Part shown: positions 9,050 to 20,041 of the stretch, one piece after another
How the letters are laid out: each line of letters opens with the position of its first letter
How positions within the stretch are numbered: the stretch's first letter is position 1
DNA from: Caulobacteraceae bacterium
GTDB taxonomy: Bacteria; Pseudomonadota; Alphaproteobacteria; Caulobacterales; Caulobacteraceae
Assembly: GCA_947441065.1 (NCBI GenBank)
Contig: CANESI010000003.1
Location: 62,001 to 126,000 of the forward strand
Reading direction: 5' to 3'
DNA: 64,000 nucleotides
Notes under the pieces: generated by a model
Seen by the model: only the letters and a program-made list of their open reading frames with translations
What the model was told of the DNA's origin: nothing
Databases searched by the model: none
Made by a program: the position numbers and the translations under genes

Positions 9050-9962
9050 AAGCCTGCTCCACAATCCACAAAACCAAGTCATCGAACCCGATTCCGAGAT
9101 GGGCCGCCTGCTCAGGAGCGAGCGAGGTTGGCGTCATACCGGGCTGGGTATTAACCTCCAATAGGACCAGAAGGTCGTTAATGTTGTCATAACGAAAGTC
9201 ACTTCGTGTAACACCTTGGCAACCTAAAGCGCTGTGAGCGGCCTCTGCCATGCGCAAAGCACGCTCAAAAGCCGGCTTAGGCATGTCGGCAGGCATGATG
9301 TGCGTCGATCCGCCCTCCCCGTACTTGGCGTCATAGTCATAGAAGCCGGTGCGCGAGACAATATCGGTGACCGTCAAGGCCTGATGGCCCATCACGGCGA
9401 CCGCCAGTTCCTGTCCGGCAATATAGGGCTCGACCATGACCTCCTCGCCGAAAGTCCAGTCCGGTGCCACCACCTGCTGAGGCGGTCCATTGGCCCCTTC
9501 GAAGACCAGAAACACACCAACAGACGAGCCCTCTGCATTGGGCTTAACCACATAGGGCGGGGCCATGACGTGGGATTTAGCCACGTCGAAACGGTTAAAA
9601 AGTCCGCCACCCGGAACAGTGACGCCTGCCGCTGCGAGCACAGCCTTGGCCTTGGCCTTATCCATAGCCAGCGCCGAGGCCAGCACGCCTGAGTGGGTAT
9701 AGGGCAGGCCCAGCGTCTCCAGCACGCCCTGAACGCAGCCGTCCTCGCCCCAAGCCCCGTGCAGCGCATTGAACACCACATCGGGCCTGTTGGCGGTTAA
9801 GACCTGCGCCAGATCACGGCCCGCATCGATACGGCTGACCTTGGCGCCCAGCCGCTCCAGCGCATCGGCACATTCGCGCCCCGATACCAAGGACACCTCG
9901 CGCTCGGACGACAGGCCGCCCATCAACACGGCCACATGACGTCCTGCCAAAGGAAGGCTCAT
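9021..9962 (-). CDS. ddlB: D-alanine--D-alanine ligase
   Basis: ATP-grasp ligase that makes the D-Ala-D-Ala end of the peptidoglycan stem. Landmarks are the N-terminal [20 protein letters not shown], the ATP-grasp segment [14 protein letters not shown], and [18 protein letters not shown] with the C-terminal metal-site Glu/Asn. Start is the ATG at 9962 with GGAG 8 bases upstream; an ORF extension to 10019 adds an unconserved basic leader. It is followed by ftsQ as in other alphaproteobacterial dcw clusters. Confidence 0.97.
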   Translation of the reverse strand: MSLPLAGRHVAVLMGGLSSEREVSLVSGRECADALERLGAKVSRIDAGRDLAQVLTANRPDVVFNALHGAWGEDGCVQGVLETLGLPYTHSGVLASALAMDKAKAKAVLAAAGVTVPGGGLFNRFDVAKSHVMAPPYVVKPNAEGSSVGVFLVFEGANGPPQQVVAPDWTFGEEVMVEPYIAGQELAVAVMGHQALTVTDIVSRTGFYDYDAKYGEGGSTHIMPADMPKPAFERALRMAEAAHSALGCQGVTRSDFRYDNINDLLVLLEVNTQPGMTPTSLAPEQAAHLGIGFDDLVLWIVEQAYGGRGKSGI

Positions 9963-9984
9963 TCTACGCACTCCAAACCCAATT

Positions 9985-11400
9985 CTATTTCGCTGCCGCC
10001 TTCGGCGCACGGAACTCAACAGCGCTATCGGCGACCATCAAGGTAAAGGCCGACCAGACCGCGACGGCCTGATCCAAGTCCGCAGGCTTGATCTTGTCGA
10101 GCGTGTCGTCTGGCGTGTGATGCCAGTCGAAATAGTCCGTCCCGTCTTGGCGAAGGCTGGCGACAGGCATGCCCAAGGCGTTCATCTCTTCCAGATCAGC
10201 GCCGCCATTCACCGCTGGTGTCCGCTCTGGAATAACGCCAGCCACAGAAACGACACTGTAAAGGGCGGAGGCAAAGACCCGATCAGTTCCGGCAGGCAGG
10301 GCCAGTTTCAGCACCTTTCCGCCGCCAAAGTCGCTTTCGCTGCCAATGATGTGGCGGTCGACCTGAGCGCCGTGGACGGCGGCAAAGGCTTCACCAGCCT
10401 TGCCGATCTCTTCTGCACCCCAAAGGGCGACGCGCACGGTGCGGCGAGGACGCTCGGCCCGGTCAAGGATCTGCTTTCCCGCAGCCATGGTGATTGCGAC
10501 CCCGGCCCCATCGTCAATGGCACCCGTTGCCAGATCCCAACTGTCCAGATGGCCGCCAATAACCACGATCTCTTCAGGCTTTTCACGTCCGGTAATCTCA
10601 CCCACCACCGTGCGGGCCTCCAGATCAGGACCTGTGGTGGGTGTGACGATCATCTTGACTGTGACCGGCGCGCGCCGGTCCGTCATCCGCTCCAAAAGGT
10701 CCGCGTCAGGATTTGAAAGGGCAGCAGCTGGAATTTTCGAGACGGCCGGATCGTAGGTCATGCTGCCCGTATGGGGCACGCGGTGACTGTCTGTTCCCAG
10801 CGAGCGCAGCATATAGCCCACAGCGCCGCGCCTTGCCGCTTCAACCGCGCCTTGGCCACGGATGCGATAGCCTGCGCCATAGCCCGCGCCGTCCTGCGTC
10901 CGGATGATGCGTTCGGTGACGACGACGATCTTACCCTTCAGCGACCCTTCCGGCTGGGCCAGCAGGTCGTCAAAGCGCTTGAACAGAACCACCTGTGCGC
11001 TCAATCCCAGCGGCGGCGTCGCCACTGATCCCCCCAAGGCCGTGATGAACAGCTTTTGCGGGTAGGGTGCTGTTACTTCTGCCGTCTCAGCGCCGCGCTG
11101 CCAGTTCGGGACCGGGAAGGTTTCGACCGTCACCTTGTCATAGCCAAGGGCCTTGAACCGCGCCACGGCCCAGTCCGAGGCCCGGTGAGCCGCGGCGCTG
11201 CCTGCGGGGCGAGCCCCGACCTCTGTGGTTAGGGATTCGACCAGCTCATAGGCGATGGAGCCTTTCAAGGCCTTGTCACGCAGTTGCGCTGCCGCCGCCT
11301 GCTGCGCCGCATAGGGTGCGGTCTGACTGTGAGCGGTGCCGCTGATCGCTAGGCCCAAGGCCAGGGCGAGAACCGATCCTCGAGTGAATGTCAGCGACAT
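9985..11400 (-). CDS. Exported M28-family zinc aminopeptidase (PA domain)
   Basis: Predicted periplasmic metallopeptidase of 471 residues. Residues 1-26 form a signal peptide ending in ISGTAHSQ. A protease-associated domain is likely in about 130-230. The M28 core has the metal motifs [19 protein letters not shown] (His/Asp), LWGAEEIG (catalytic and metal Glu), SESDFGG and the terminal [16 protein letters not shown] lies 6 bases before the ATG. It sits between murB and ddlB, 73 bp after murB and 22 bp before ddlB, in the dcw direction. The natural substrate cannot be read from the sequence; wall peptides are possible given the location. Confidence 0.9.
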   Translation of the reverse strand: MSLTFTRGSVLALALGLAISGTAHSQTAPYAAQQAAAAQLRDKALKGSIAYELVESLTTEVGARPAGSAAAHRASDWAVARFKALGYDKVTVETFPVPNWQRGAETAEVTAPYPQKLFITALGGSVATPPLGLSAQVVLFKRFDDLLAQPEGSLKGKIVVVTERIIRTQDGAGYGAGYRIRGQGAVEAARRGAVGYMLRSLGTDSHRVPHTGSMTYDPAVSKIPAAALSNPDADLLERMTDRRAPVTVKMIVTPTTGPDLEARTVVGEITGREKPEEIVVIGGHLDSWDLATGAIDDGAGVAITMAAGKQILDRAERPRRTVRVALWGAEEIGKAGEAFAAVHGAQVDRHIIGSESDFGGGKVLKLALPAGTDRVFASALYSVVSVAGVIPERTPAVNGGADLEEMNALGMPVASLRQDGTDYFDWHHTPDDTLDKIKPADLDQAVAVWSAFTLMVADSAVEFRAPKAAAK

Positions 11401-11473
11401 GGCAGGCTCCTAGAGCTTGGGTCAATAAACGATGGGGCAACAGTAGAGGGGCAAGCAGGGCGCCTGCAAGGGA

Positions 11474-12379
11474 TCAGGGTCGTCCGATCCGCTTGATTTC
11501 CCATTCCAACGAAACGCCTAGCTTCGACAGGACATCCGCCCGCACCGCTTCGCCAAGCCCTTCAAGGTCGGCGGCGCTGGCATTGTTGGCATTGATCAGG
11601 AAATTGGCGTGAAGGTCTGAGAACTGCGCCCCGCCAAACGGTTTGCCGCGCCATCCGGCCTCATCGACCAGTTTCCACGCACTGTGGCCCTCAGGATTTT
11701 TGAAGGTCGAGCCGCCGGTCTTTTCGCGAATGGGCTGGGAGGCCTCGCGCCGGGCGGTGATCGCCTCCATGCGCTCTAGAACCGCCTCAGGCGCGTCGGG
11801 AGTCCCCTTGAACAGCGCGCCGGTGAAGATCAGCCCGCCGCTCGCCGCTGCCGCTGAGCGCCGATAGCTAAAGCCCATGGCCTCATTGGACAGGGTAACG
11901 CCCTCGCCTGAGCGGTTGATGGCATAGGCCTCGACCAGCACATCCTTGGTTTCTGCCCCATAGCAGCCCGCATTCATCATGCAGGCACCGCCAATGGCAC
12001 CGGGAACACCGCGAAAAAACTCCAGCCCGGCAATGCCTGCTTGGGCCGCCGCCTTGGCCAGATTGGCATCGAGCACCGCTGCGCCCGCATAGATCTGGTT
12101 CTCGCCGCGCGGCTCAACGCCGCCGAAGCCGCGTCCCAAGCGGATCACGACCCCCTCGACCCCGCCATCGCGGACCAGCAGGTTGGAGCCTACGCCAATG
12201 GCCATGACCGGCACGGATGGATCCAGACCCTTCAAGAATGCGGCCAGATCGTCCTCGTCCTCAGGCAGGAACAGCACGTCCGCCGGTCCCCCGACCCGCA
12301 GCCAGGTGAAGGGCGCGAGGGCCTCGTTCAGGAGCAGCTTTCCGCGCGTCTTGGGCAGGTGATCCTGCCAGCGGCTCAA
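11474..12379 (-). CDS. murB: UDP-N-acetylenolpyruvoylglucosamine reductase MurB
   Basis: FAD enzyme that reduces UDP-GlcNAc-enolpyruvate to UDP-MurNAc. FAD-binding signatures [16 protein letters not shown] and [15 protein letters not shown] are near the N-terminus; ISGLEF-like [12 protein letters not shown] and the catalytic [10 protein letters not shown] loop follow. The start ATG overlaps the murC stop by 4 bp, indicating translational coupling. 301 residues is normal for this family. Confidence 0.97.
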   Translation of the reverse strand: MSRWQDHLPKTRGKLLLNEALAPFTWLRVGGPADVLFLPEDEDDLAAFLKGLDPSVPVMAIGVGSNLLVRDGGVEGVVIRLGRGFGGVEPRGENQIYAGAAVLDANLAKAAAQAGIAGLEFFRGVPGAIGGACMMNAGCYGAETKDVLVEAYAINRSGEGVTLSNEAMGFSYRRSAAAASGGLIFTGALFKGTPDAPEAVLERMEAITARREASQPIREKTGGSTFKNPEGHSAWKLVDEAGWRGKPFGGAQFSDLHANFLINANNASAADLEGLGEAVRADVLSKLGVSLEWEIKRIGRP

Positions 12380-13785
12380 GCCAGCGCCTCCAACTGGGCG
12401 GGCAAGGCATAGGCCCAGCTGGTAATGTCGCCAGCGCCGAGCAGAACCACCAGGTCACCGGGCTGGGTCTGGGCTGCGATCATGGCGGGCAGGTCCGCTG
12501 GACTGGGCAGAGCCAGAGCATGGCGGTGACCATAACGGCGCAGGCCTTCGACCAGGCTGTCACGATTGATCCCCTCAATCGGGCTTTCTCCCGCCGTATA
12601 GACATCGGCCACGATGACCACGTCGGCATCGTTAAAGCAGCTGCAGAAATCGGCAAAGAGATCGCGCAGGCGGGTGTAGCGATGGGGCTGAACCACGGCT
12701 ACGACCTTGCCCAGGCTGACCGCACGGGCCGCCTTGAGAACCGATGAGATCTCGACCGGGTGATGACCATAGTCGTCGATGATCCGCACACCCTTGGCCA
12801 CGCCCGTGGTCGTAAAGCGCCGCTTGACCCCGCCAAAGCCGGTCAGGCCTGCGCGGATCGCCTCGTCACTGACGCCCAGCTCGCGGGCAATGGCGATGGC
12901 CGCCAGAGCATTGGCGACATTGTGATCGCCAGCCATGGGCAGATGCAGATCGATCAGGCGCTTGACCGGACCGCCCGGCGGCGAGAACTGCACATCAAAG
13001 CGTGCGCCTTCTGGCCCCATGGTGACATTGGTCGCCCGAACCTCGGCCTGGGGATTGACGCCATAGGTCACCAGACGCCGGTTCTCGACCTTGGCCGCGA
13101 GGGCCTGAACCTCCGGGTGGTCCAGGCAGATGGCAGCAAAGCCATAGAAGGGGATGTTCTCGACAAAGTCCTTGAACGCCTTCTTGACCGCGTCGAAGTC
13201 GCCATAGTGATCCAGATGTTCCGGATCGATATTGGTCACCACCGCGACGGTGGATTTCAGCTTCAGGAAGGTGCCGTCGCTCTCGTCGGCCTCGACCACG
13301 ATCCAGTCACCCTCGCCGACCTTGGCGTTGGTGCCATAGGCATTGATAATGCCGCCATTGACCACGGTCGGATCCATGCCGCCCGCATCGAGCAGGGCCG
13401 CGATCATCGAGGTCGTGGTCGTCTTGCCGTGGGTTCCACCCACCGCCACCGAAAACTGAAGCCGCATTAGCTCGGCCAGCATCTCAGCGCGGCGTACCAG
13501 CGGCAGACGCTTGGCGCGGCCTGCGACCATCTCTGGATTATCGCCCTTGACCGCCGTGGAATAGACCACCGCCGAGGCGCCCTCCACATGGGCCGCATCA
13601 TGGCCAATGAAGATCTTGGCACCGAGCTTTTGCAGCCGCTCTGTGTTGGCGCTGGCCTTGGCGTCAGAGCCTTGGACCACATAGCCAATCCGAAGCATGA
13701 TCTCGGCAATGCCGCTCATGCCAATGCCCCCAATGCCAATGAAGTGCACGGGTCCGAGGTCGAAGGGTACGGGACGTCTGTTCAT
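12376..13785 (-). CDS. murC: UDP-N-acetylmuramate--L-alanine ligase MurC
   Basis: First of the Mur amino-acid ligases, adding L-Ala to UDP-MurNAc. The N-terminal [15 protein letters not shown] nucleotide motif, the P-loop [13 protein letters not shown], the [11 protein letters not shown] segment and the [11 protein letters not shown] block are all intact. 469 residues. It lies 61 bp downstream of murG and overlaps murB by 4 bp. Confidence 0.98.
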   Translation of the reverse strand: MNRRPVPFDLGPVHFIGIGGIGMSGIAEIMLRIGYVVQGSDAKASANTERLQKLGAKIFIGHDAAHVEGASAVVYSTAVKGDNPEMVAGRAKRLPLVRRAEMLAELMRLQFSVAVGGTHGKTTTTSMIAALLDAGGMDPTVVNGGIINAYGTNAKVGEGDWIVVEADESDGTFLKLKSTVAVVTNIDPEHLDHYGDFDAVKKAFKDFVENIPFYGFAAICLDHPEVQALAAKVENRRLVTYGVNPQAEVRATNVTMGPEGARFDVQFSPPGGPVKRLIDLHLPMAGDHNVANALAAIAIARELGVSDEAIRAGLTGFGGVKRRFTTTGVAKGVRIIDDYGHHPVEISSVLKAARAVSLGKVVAVVQPHRYTRLRDLFADFCSCFNDADVVIVADVYTAGESPIEGINRDSLVEGLRRYGHRHALALPSPADLPAMIAAQTQPGDLVVLLGAGDITSWAYALPAQLEALA

Positions 13786-13846
13786 GCCCTATGGGTAGCT
13801 GATTTGCCCCAGAGGTCAAAGTAGGGGATGAGGCTTATCTTCGCCC

Positions 13847-14935
13847 TCAAATCCCCGCCGTCTGTTCGACCAGATCAGCAAGGCGTGCGGCCCCGTCGGG
13901 GATGGCCACCGAATGAGCGGCCCTGGCCATGCGGGTTAGACCCATCGGATCGGACAGGAGCCGTTCAAGCAGGCTGGCCATAGCGTCAACTGTGGCATCA
14001 TCCTCAGCCAGCACGACCGCCGCGCCAACATCGGTCAGGAGCTTAGCGTTAAAGCGCTGATGGTCATCCATGGCGATCTTGAGCGGGATCAGCAGCGAAG
14101 GACGCCCCGCCACCGCCAGTTCACTGACCGTCGAGGCCCCAGCCCGGCCAATGACCAGATGGGCCAAGGAGAGCCGCCCGGCCATGTCACGGAAGAAGGG
14201 GGCAATCTCGGCGTCGACCAAGGCCTCGGCATAGGCCTGACGCGCCGTTTCCAGCGACTCCTTGCGGGTCTGCTGTTGGATCTTCAACCGAAAGCGCAGC
14301 GCCTCAGGCAGGCGGGCAATGGCCTCTGGGATCAGTTCGGATAGGATGCGGGCACCTTGGCTGCCGCCCGTGATCAGCAGCCGAATGTCACCGGTCGGGG
14401 CCTCATAGGCCTGATCGAACAGGGCGCTGATCTCCGGGCGCACCGGGTTGCCGACGACTTGGGTGCGGGCCAAAACCTCGGACGAGGCCTTTTCGAGCGT
14501 CGGGAAGGCGCTGGCGATGGCCTGCACATGCGGGGCCAAGAGCCGATTGACGCGCCCCAGCACGGCGTTCTGTTCATGGATCATAGCCGGACGCTTGGCC
14601 GACAGGGCCGCGAGCAAGGCCGGAAGACTGGGATAGCCGCCAAAGCCCACCACGATGGCCGGGTCGATGACCTTGAACGCTGCCCGCGCCTGCATCACGC
14701 CTTTGGCGATCTGGATGCCTGCCCGCGCCATGCCGATAGGATCGCCATTGCGATAGGTCGCCGCCGACAGGGCGATCCGCTTCTCCGCCGGGAACTTATC
14801 CGCATAGACCGCGCCGCGCTCATCGGTGGCCAAAACCACGCGCCAGCCGCGCTCGGTCAGGGCCTCGGCCAAGGCCTGGGCCGGGAACATGTGCCCGCCC
14901 GTGCCACCGGCTGCGACGATGGCAACCTTTCTCAT
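13847..14935 (-). CDS. murG: UDP-GlcNAc:lipid I N-acetylglucosaminyltransferase MurG
   Basis: GT28-type glycosyltransferase that converts lipid I to lipid II on the inner face of the membrane. The N-terminal AAGGTGGHMFPAQALAE loop, the VVGFGGYPSLPALLA region, HEQNAVLGRVNRLL and the donor-site GGSQGARI are canonical. The start overlaps the ftsW stop by 4 bp. 362 residues. Confidence 0.98.
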   Translation of the reverse strand: MRKVAIVAAGGTGGHMFPAQALAEALTERGWRVVLATDERGAVYADKFPAEKRIALSAATYRNGDPIGMARAGIQIAKGVMQARAAFKVIDPAIVVGFGGYPSLPALLAALSAKRPAMIHEQNAVLGRVNRLLAPHVQAIASAFPTLEKASSEVLARTQVVGNPVRPEISALFDQAYEAPTGDIRLLITGGSQGARILSELIPEAIARLPEALRFRLKIQQQTRKESLETARQAYAEALVDAEIAPFFRDMAGRLSLAHLVIGRAGASTVSELAVAGRPSLLIPLKIAMDDHQRFNAKLLTDVGAAVVLAEDDATVDAMASLLERLLSDPMGLTRMARAAHSVAIPDGAARLADLVEQTAGI

Positions 14936-16113
14936 GCGAAGGTTCCGGCTTGGGCCAAGCCATCCTTCTGGGCATAGGCCCCCGGACGGCGGCGGGTCAG
15001 GGCCAAGGCCATACCAAGGGTCAGCCCCATGGCCAACATGCTCGATCCGCCATAGGACAGGAACGGCAAGGTCATGCCCTTGGTCGGGATCATGTTCAGG
15101 TTCACCGCCACATTGATAAAGGCCTGTTGCCCGACTAGAACAAAGAGACCCGCAGCGGCGACCTGCTCGAACGGATCAGACAGTTTCATCGCCTTATAGA
15201 GGCCGCGCACCACGATCACGGCAAAGAGGGTGATCAGAAACAGCGAGAAGATCAGGCCATATTCCTCTGCCGCCACCGAATAGATGAAGTCGGTATGGAG
15301 GTCAGGAACGTGACGCTTCATCACCCCCTCGCCTGGACCACGGCCCAATAGGCCGCCATTGACGATGGCTTCAGAGGCGCGGTCCACCTGATGGGTGTCG
15401 GCCTTTTCAGGGCTAAGGAAGCGGTCGACCCGGCTGGCGACATGGTCGAACATGAAATAGGTGCTGATGAGGCCGCTGACGGCTATGCCGCCGAGCCCAA
15501 CGACCCAGTGCATCGGGACGCCCGCCATCCAGAAGGCCGCGCCAAAGGCAATGGTCACCAAGATGGTTTGGCCAATATCGGGCTGGATCAGAAGTAGCCC
15601 TACCGATAGCAGATAGAGCACAAAGGCGATGGTCACGCCGGGAACGCCCTGCCCCTTCTGGCCCTCAGAAAACATCCAAGCGACCAGCACAATCAGGGCC
15701 GGCTTCATAAATTCAGAGGGCTGGAGCGAGAAACCGCCAAGCTGCAGCCAGCGCGTCGCGCCCTTGGCCGAGTGCCCAACAAAGGGCAAGGCCACCATGA
15801 TCACCACAGCCACCAGATAGATGATCGCCGCCGATCGCCTTATGCCCTTGGGCGATAACATCGAAACCGATAGCAGGACGACCGCTGCGGCCATGGCAAA
15901 GACCGACTGGCGAAAGGCGAAATGGAAAGGATCACCAATGTTCATCCGCGCGGCGGCAGCGGGGCTTGAGGTGAAGGACAGGAGCACGCCCAAGACCATC
16001 AACAGGGCCGTGGCCCCCAGTAGCCAGCGATCGGTGGTCCACCACCAGATGCTCAGCTTCGAGCTATCATCGCGGGCGAAGGTGTGATGTGGGCTTTGAA
16101 CAGTCACGGTCAT
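14932..16113 (-). CDS. ftsW: SEDS glycosyltransferase FtsW
   Basis: Multi-pass peptidoglycan polymerase of the divisome that works with FtsI. The sequence has about ten hydrophobic segments, the extracytoplasmic GATRWLQLGGFSLQPSEFMK block with the functional region before an acidic residue, and the C-terminal LPFLSYGGSSMLA motif. The annotated ATG has GGAG directly adjoining it, so the GTG two codons later (16107), with 6-base spacing, is a plausible alternative start. It is 4 bp after murD. Confidence 0.96.
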   Translation of the reverse strand: MTVTVQSPHHTFARDDSSKLSIWWWTTDRWLLGATALLMVLGVLLSFTSSPAAAARMNIGDPFHFAFRQSVFAMAAAVVLLSVSMLSPKGIRRSAAIIYLVAVVIMVALPFVGHSAKGATRWLQLGGFSLQPSEFMKPALIVLVAWMFSEGQKGQGVPGVTIAFVLYLLSVGLLLIQPDIGQTILVTIAFGAAFWMAGVPMHWVVGLGGIAVSGLISTYFMFDHVASRVDRFLSPEKADTHQVDRASEAIVNGGLLGRGPGEGVMKRHVPDLHTDFIYSVAAEEYGLIFSLFLITLFAVIVVRGLYKAMKLSDPFEQVAAAGLFVLVGQQAFINVAVNLNMIPTKGMTLPFLSYGGSSMLAMGLTLGMALALTRRRPGAYAQKDGLAQAGTFA

Positions 16114-16117
16114 CTCC

Positions 16118-17521
16118 TTAACCGATCAAGCCAAGAACAGCGGTTCGAAAGGCTTCGCCCCGCACTTCGAAATCTGGGAACTGATCAAAAGAGGCGCAGG
16201 CGGGGGACAGAAGCACCACGGCCTCGCGTCCTGTTCGCGCCGCCTCCTGCTTGGCATCGTCAAAAGCGGCTGCGGCGGCCTCTTGCACGCTGTTGCAACG
16301 CGTTAGTTCAGCCTTACCGTCCAGCGTCGCGGCAAAGGCGTCAGCGGCCTCTCCGACCAGATAGGCCTTGGCCACCCGGCCAAACAGATCCGTCAGGGGC
16401 TCGATCCCGCCGGACTTGGGCACACCGCCCGCAATCCAGAAGAAGCGGGGATAGCTGCTCATGGCTTGGCGCGCAGCATCGGCATTGGTGGCCTTGGAGT
16501 CATTGACGAAGCGAACACCGTCGCTGATCGCGACCGTCTCCATGCGGTGGACCAGCCCGGGGAAGGTCATCAGACCCTCGGCAGCATCCTCGACTGAGAC
16601 GCCCAAGGCGCGCACAGCCCCATAGGCGGCGGCGGCATTTTGCCAGTTGTGACGTCCGGGCAAGGACTTGGCATTGGTCAGATCCACAACCTCAACCACG
16701 CGGTCGCCGGTCGCATCATAGAGCACGCCCTGAAGCACATAGACGCCCCGGCCCATGGCCCGACCGGCAGAAACCGGCCAGATGGTGCGGCGGTTCGCAG
16801 CGGTAATCTCGGTACAGATCCTTTGGCACCAGTTGTCATCGACACCGACAATGGCCGTATCGCCAACGCCCTGATTGAGCAGCACCCGCCGCTTGGCTGC
16901 GACATAGCCCTCCATCCCGCCGTGGCGGTCCAGATGGTCCGGGGTGATGTTGAGAATGATCGACACATTGGGCTTGAGGCTCGAGGTCAGATCGAGCTGA
17001 TAGGACGAGACCTCCAGCACATAGACTGCGCCGCCATGCATGTCGTCGAGGCCCAAAACCCCAAGGCCGATATTGCCGCCGATCCGCGCATCCTTACCCG
17101 CCGAGGTCAGGATATGACCAATCAGGGCCGTGGTGGTCGACTTGCCGTTGGTTCCGGTAATGGCCACGATCTTGGGCCGCTTATGATCAGGCGCAGCATT
17201 GACCGTTCGAGCGAAGAGCTCGATATCGCCCAGCACCTCGACACCGGCGGCCTTGGCCTTGGTGACGGTCCAGTGGGGTTCAGGATGGGTCAGGGGCACG
17301 CCGGGGGACTGCATCAGGGCGTCAAACTGGCTCCAATCAGCGCTATTGAGGTCGACCACCTCAAAGCCTTCCGCCAGAGCCGCCTCGCGCGCAGCCGGTT
17401 TCTCATCCCAAAGGGCAACCGTCGCCCCGCCAGCCAGAAGGGCGCGTGCAGCGGTCAGGCCGGTTCGGCCCAGACCGAAGACCGCAACGCGCTTGCCTTC
17501 AAAACCTTTGACGGGGATCAC
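16118..17521 (-). CDS. murD: UDP-N-acetylmuramoylalanine--D-glutamate ligase MurD
   Basis: Adds D-Glu to the muropeptide precursor. It has the N-terminal VAVFGLGRTGLTAARAL fold, the ATP-binding AITGTNGKSTTTALI and the NITPDHLDRHG block. The start codon is GTG at 17521 with AGGAAGG about 8 bases upstream. It follows mraY by 13 bp. 467 residues. Confidence 0.97.
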   Translation of the reverse strand: MIPVKGFEGKRVAVFGLGRTGLTAARALLAGGATVALWDEKPAAREAALAEGFEVVDLNSADWSQFDALMQSPGVPLTHPEPHWTVTKAKAAGVEVLGDIELFARTVNAAPDHKRPKIVAITGTNGKSTTTALIGHILTSAGKDARIGGNIGLGVLGLDDMHGGAVYVLEVSSYQLDLTSSLKPNVSIILNITPDHLDRHGGMEGYVAAKRRVLLNQGVGDTAIVGVDDNWCQRICTEITAANRRTIWPVSAGRAMGRGVYVLQGVLYDATGDRVVEVVDLTNAKSLPGRHNWQNAAAAYGAVRALGVSVEDAAEGLMTFPGLVHRMETVAISDGVRFVNDSKATNADAARQAMSSYPRFFWIAGGVPKSGGIEPLTDLFGRVAKAYLVGEAADAFAATLDGKAELTRCNSVQEAAAAAFDDAKQEAARTGREAVVLLSPACASFDQFPDFEVRGEAFRTAVLGLIG

Positions 17522-17534
17522 AGCCGGGCCCTTC

Positions 17535-18647
17535 CTATCGCAGTTTCAAGGTGGCGAGGCCGATCAGGGCCAGAACGACGCTGATGATCCAGAAGCGGAT
17601 CACGACGGTCGACTCAGCCCAGCCCAGCTTTTCAAAATGGTGGTGGATCGGGGCCATGCGGAACACCCGCTTGCCGGTCAGCTTGAACGAGGCCACCTGC
17701 ACCATCACCGACACGGCTTCGAGCACGAACAGACCGCCGACAATGGCCAGAACGATCTCATGCTTGGTCGCCACAGCCACTGTGCCCAGCGCGCCGCCAA
17801 GGGCTAAAGACCCTGTATCGCCCATAAAGATCTTAGCGGGCGGGGCATTGTACCAAAGAAAGCCAAGCCCAGCGCCGATGATCGAGCCACAGAAGACCGC
17901 CACCTCACCGACGCCGGGAACGAAATGGACCTGCAGATACTGGGCAAACACATAATTGCCGACCAGATAGGCGATCAGACCAAAGGTCGCAGAAGCGATC
18001 ATCACCGGCACAATGGCCAGACCGTCAAGGCCATCAGTGAGGTTCACAGCATTGGATGATCCAATGATCACCACCGCGCCAAAGGCGACATAGAACCAGC
18101 CAATATCCAGCAAGAACCGCTTAAAGATCGGGAAGGCCACCGAGGTGGACAGACCAGGAGCCTCAGGGGAGCGGGCACCAAACTGGATCAGGATCACAAT
18201 CGCCACGACCGCCACAACAAACTGAAACACCAGCTTCATCCGGCTGGAGACCCCCGCCGTGGTCTGTTTGGTGACCTTGGCATAGTCATCCAAAAAGCCG
18301 AGCACGCCAAAGGCCGTCGTGACCATCAGCATGACCCAAACATAGATATTGCGCAGATCGGCCCAGAGCAGGGTCGCCCCGACCACCCCGGCCAAGATCA
18401 TGAACCCGCCCATGGTCGGCGTTCCCGCCTTTTCGACCACATGGCGGGCAATGCCGTCAGAGCGGATCGGCTGACCGCGCCCCTGCTTGGTCTTCATCCA
18501 GCGAATGAACCGCGAGCCCATGGCCACAGCAATGATCTGGGCCGTGAACATGGCCATGGCCGTTCTAAAGGTCAGATATTTCAAGAGGTTGATGGCCGGA
18601 AAAGCGTCTTTATATTGCGCCAGCCATTCATAAAGCAAATATAGCAT
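17535..18647 (-). CDS. mraY: Phospho-N-acetylmuramoyl-pentapeptide-transferase MraY
   Basis: Polytopic enzyme that transfers phospho-MurNAc-pentapeptide to undecaprenyl phosphate, giving lipid I. About ten transmembrane stretches; the GTPTMGG motif, the DDYAKVTKQ acidic pair, [13 protein letters not shown] and [13 protein letters not shown] are the catalytic signatures, and the [11 protein letters not shown] loop is present near the C-terminus. Its ATG overlaps the murF stop by one base. Confidence 0.98.
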   Translation of the reverse strand: MLYLLYEWLAQYKDAFPAINLLKYLTFRTAMAMFTAQIIAVAMGSRFIRWMKTKQGRGQPIRSDGIARHVVEKAGTPTMGGFMILAGVVGATLLWADLRNIYVWVMLMVTTAFGVLGFLDDYAKVTKQTTAGVSSRMKLVFQFVVAVVAIVILIQFGARSPEAPGLSTSVAFPIFKRFLLDIGWFYVAFGAVVIIGSSNAVNLTDGLDGLAIVPVMIASATFGLIAYLVGNYVFAQYLQVHFVPGVGEVAVFCGSIIGAGLGFLWYNAPPAKIFMGDTGSLALGGALGTVAVATKHEIVLAIVGGLFVLEAVSVMVQVASFKLTGKRVFRMAPIHHHFEKLGWAESTVVIRFWIISVVLALIGLATLKLR

Positions 18648-20041
18648 TAGCCCCGTTCCCCCCTATCCAATGCTGCCAAGGCCGCAGCAATCACCGATGC
18701 CTTGGACCCATTGGACCCCTTAACCATCACCACATCACCGGCCTCGACCGCGCTCGCCACCTGGGGCGCGAGTTCAGCCGCTGTCATGGCGTAGCCGCCA
18801 CGCTGAGTCGGAGGAAGGGCATCCCAGAGGGATTTCATCAAAGGCCCCGAACAATAGACCTGATCAATCCCAGCCGCCGCGACCGCCGCTGCAATCTCGG
18901 CGTGAAGCCTCGGCCCGACCTCGCCTAATTCGAGCATATCGGTCAGGGCAACGATCCTGCGCCCCGTGGCCGTGCGCCCGCCAAGGCTGCGCAGGACGGC
19001 GGCCATCGACAGGGGATTGGCGTTATAGCTCTCATCGATCAGGGTGAAGGTTCCACCCGTAGCCAGCCCGACCTCGCGCTCAGCACCGCGTCCATCCAGC
19101 GGCTCGAACGCCCCGAGCGCGGCAACGCCCATGTCCAGATCAACGCCCAGCGCCTGCATCATCATCAGGGCCGCAAGACTATTGTGGCCCCAATGGGCAC
19201 CGCTTTGCAGGATCGGGAAGGTGACGGCCTTGCCATGGATCACGGCGCTGACCTGCGCCCCGCCTGTCACGGCGCAAATATCGGTGAGGCGAGCCTCGCA
19301 CTCAGCGCCTGCACCAAAGCGGACAATCTTGGCCCCCACGGCCTTGGCCTCTGCGGCGAGAAGATCAAACCAGCGGTCATCGGCATTGAGGACCGCTGTG
19401 CCCCCCGGCTCTAGTCCGGCAAAGATCTCGGCCTTGGCCCGCGCCACGCCCGCTTCGCCATCTGGGAAGTTCTCAATATGGACCGGTCCAACGGTCGAGA
19501 CACAGACTGCGTGAGGCCGGACCATCCGGGTCAGGGGGTCAATCTCTCCGGCATGGTTCATGCCGATCTCAAACACAGCCCGCTCTGTATTGCGCGGCAT
19601 ACGCGCCAGCGTCAGGGGCACGCCAATATGGTTGTTATAGGACTTGATCGAGGCGTGGGAGCGACCGGCCATGGCCAGACCCTTGGACACCGCTTGGGTC
19701 AGGCTGGTCTTGCCGACCGAGCCTGTGATGGCCCCGCGAAGGGCTGTACTTGCCCGATTGCGCGCGGCAATGCCCATCTGCTCCAGTCCGACCAGAACAT
19801 CGGGAACCAACACGGCGGAACCTGCCACTGCGCGAGACGCCAGCGACCCCGCCGCTCCGTTGGCAAGTGCCTGCTCGATAAATTCGTGGCCGTCTCGCAC
19901 GCCCGCCAAGGCGATGAACAGATCGCCCTTGTCGATGGACCGCGTATCGATGGACAGGCTCATAACCTCAAAGTCGGCACCGACGGCTTGGCCGCCCGTG
20001 GCCTTAGCAATTTCGGCAGATGTCCAGAGCGCGCCGGTCAT
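18647..20041 (-). CDS. murF: UDP-MurNAc-tripeptide--D-Ala-D-Ala ligase MurF
   Basis: Adds the D-Ala-D-Ala dipeptide made by Ddl. Mur ligase features are [14 protein letters not shown] near the N-terminus, the P-loop [24 protein letters not shown] and [12 protein letters not shown]. The P-loop reads GKTS where GKTT is most usual, which still keeps the Lys-hydroxyl pair. The start overlaps murE by 4 bp. 464 residues. Confidence 0.97.
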   Translation of the reverse strand: MTGALWTSAEIAKATGGQAVGADFEVMSLSIDTRSIDKGDLFIALAGVRDGHEFIEQALANGAAGSLASRAVAGSAVLVPDVLVGLEQMGIAARNRASTALRGAITGSVGKTSLTQAVSKGLAMAGRSHASIKSYNNHIGVPLTLARMPRNTERAVFEIGMNHAGEIDPLTRMVRPHAVCVSTVGPVHIENFPDGEAGVARAKAEIFAGLEPGGTAVLNADDRWFDLLAAEAKAVGAKIVRFGAGAECEARLTDICAVTGGAQVSAVIHGKAVTFPILQSGAHWGHNSLAALMMMQALGVDLDMGVAALGAFEPLDGRGAEREVGLATGGTFTLIDESYNANPLSMAAVLRSLGGRTATGRRIVALTDMLELGEVGPRLHAEIAAAVAAAGIDQVYCSGPLMKSLWDALPPTQRGGYAMTAAELAPQVASAVEAGDVVMVKGSNGSKASVIAAALAALDRGERG

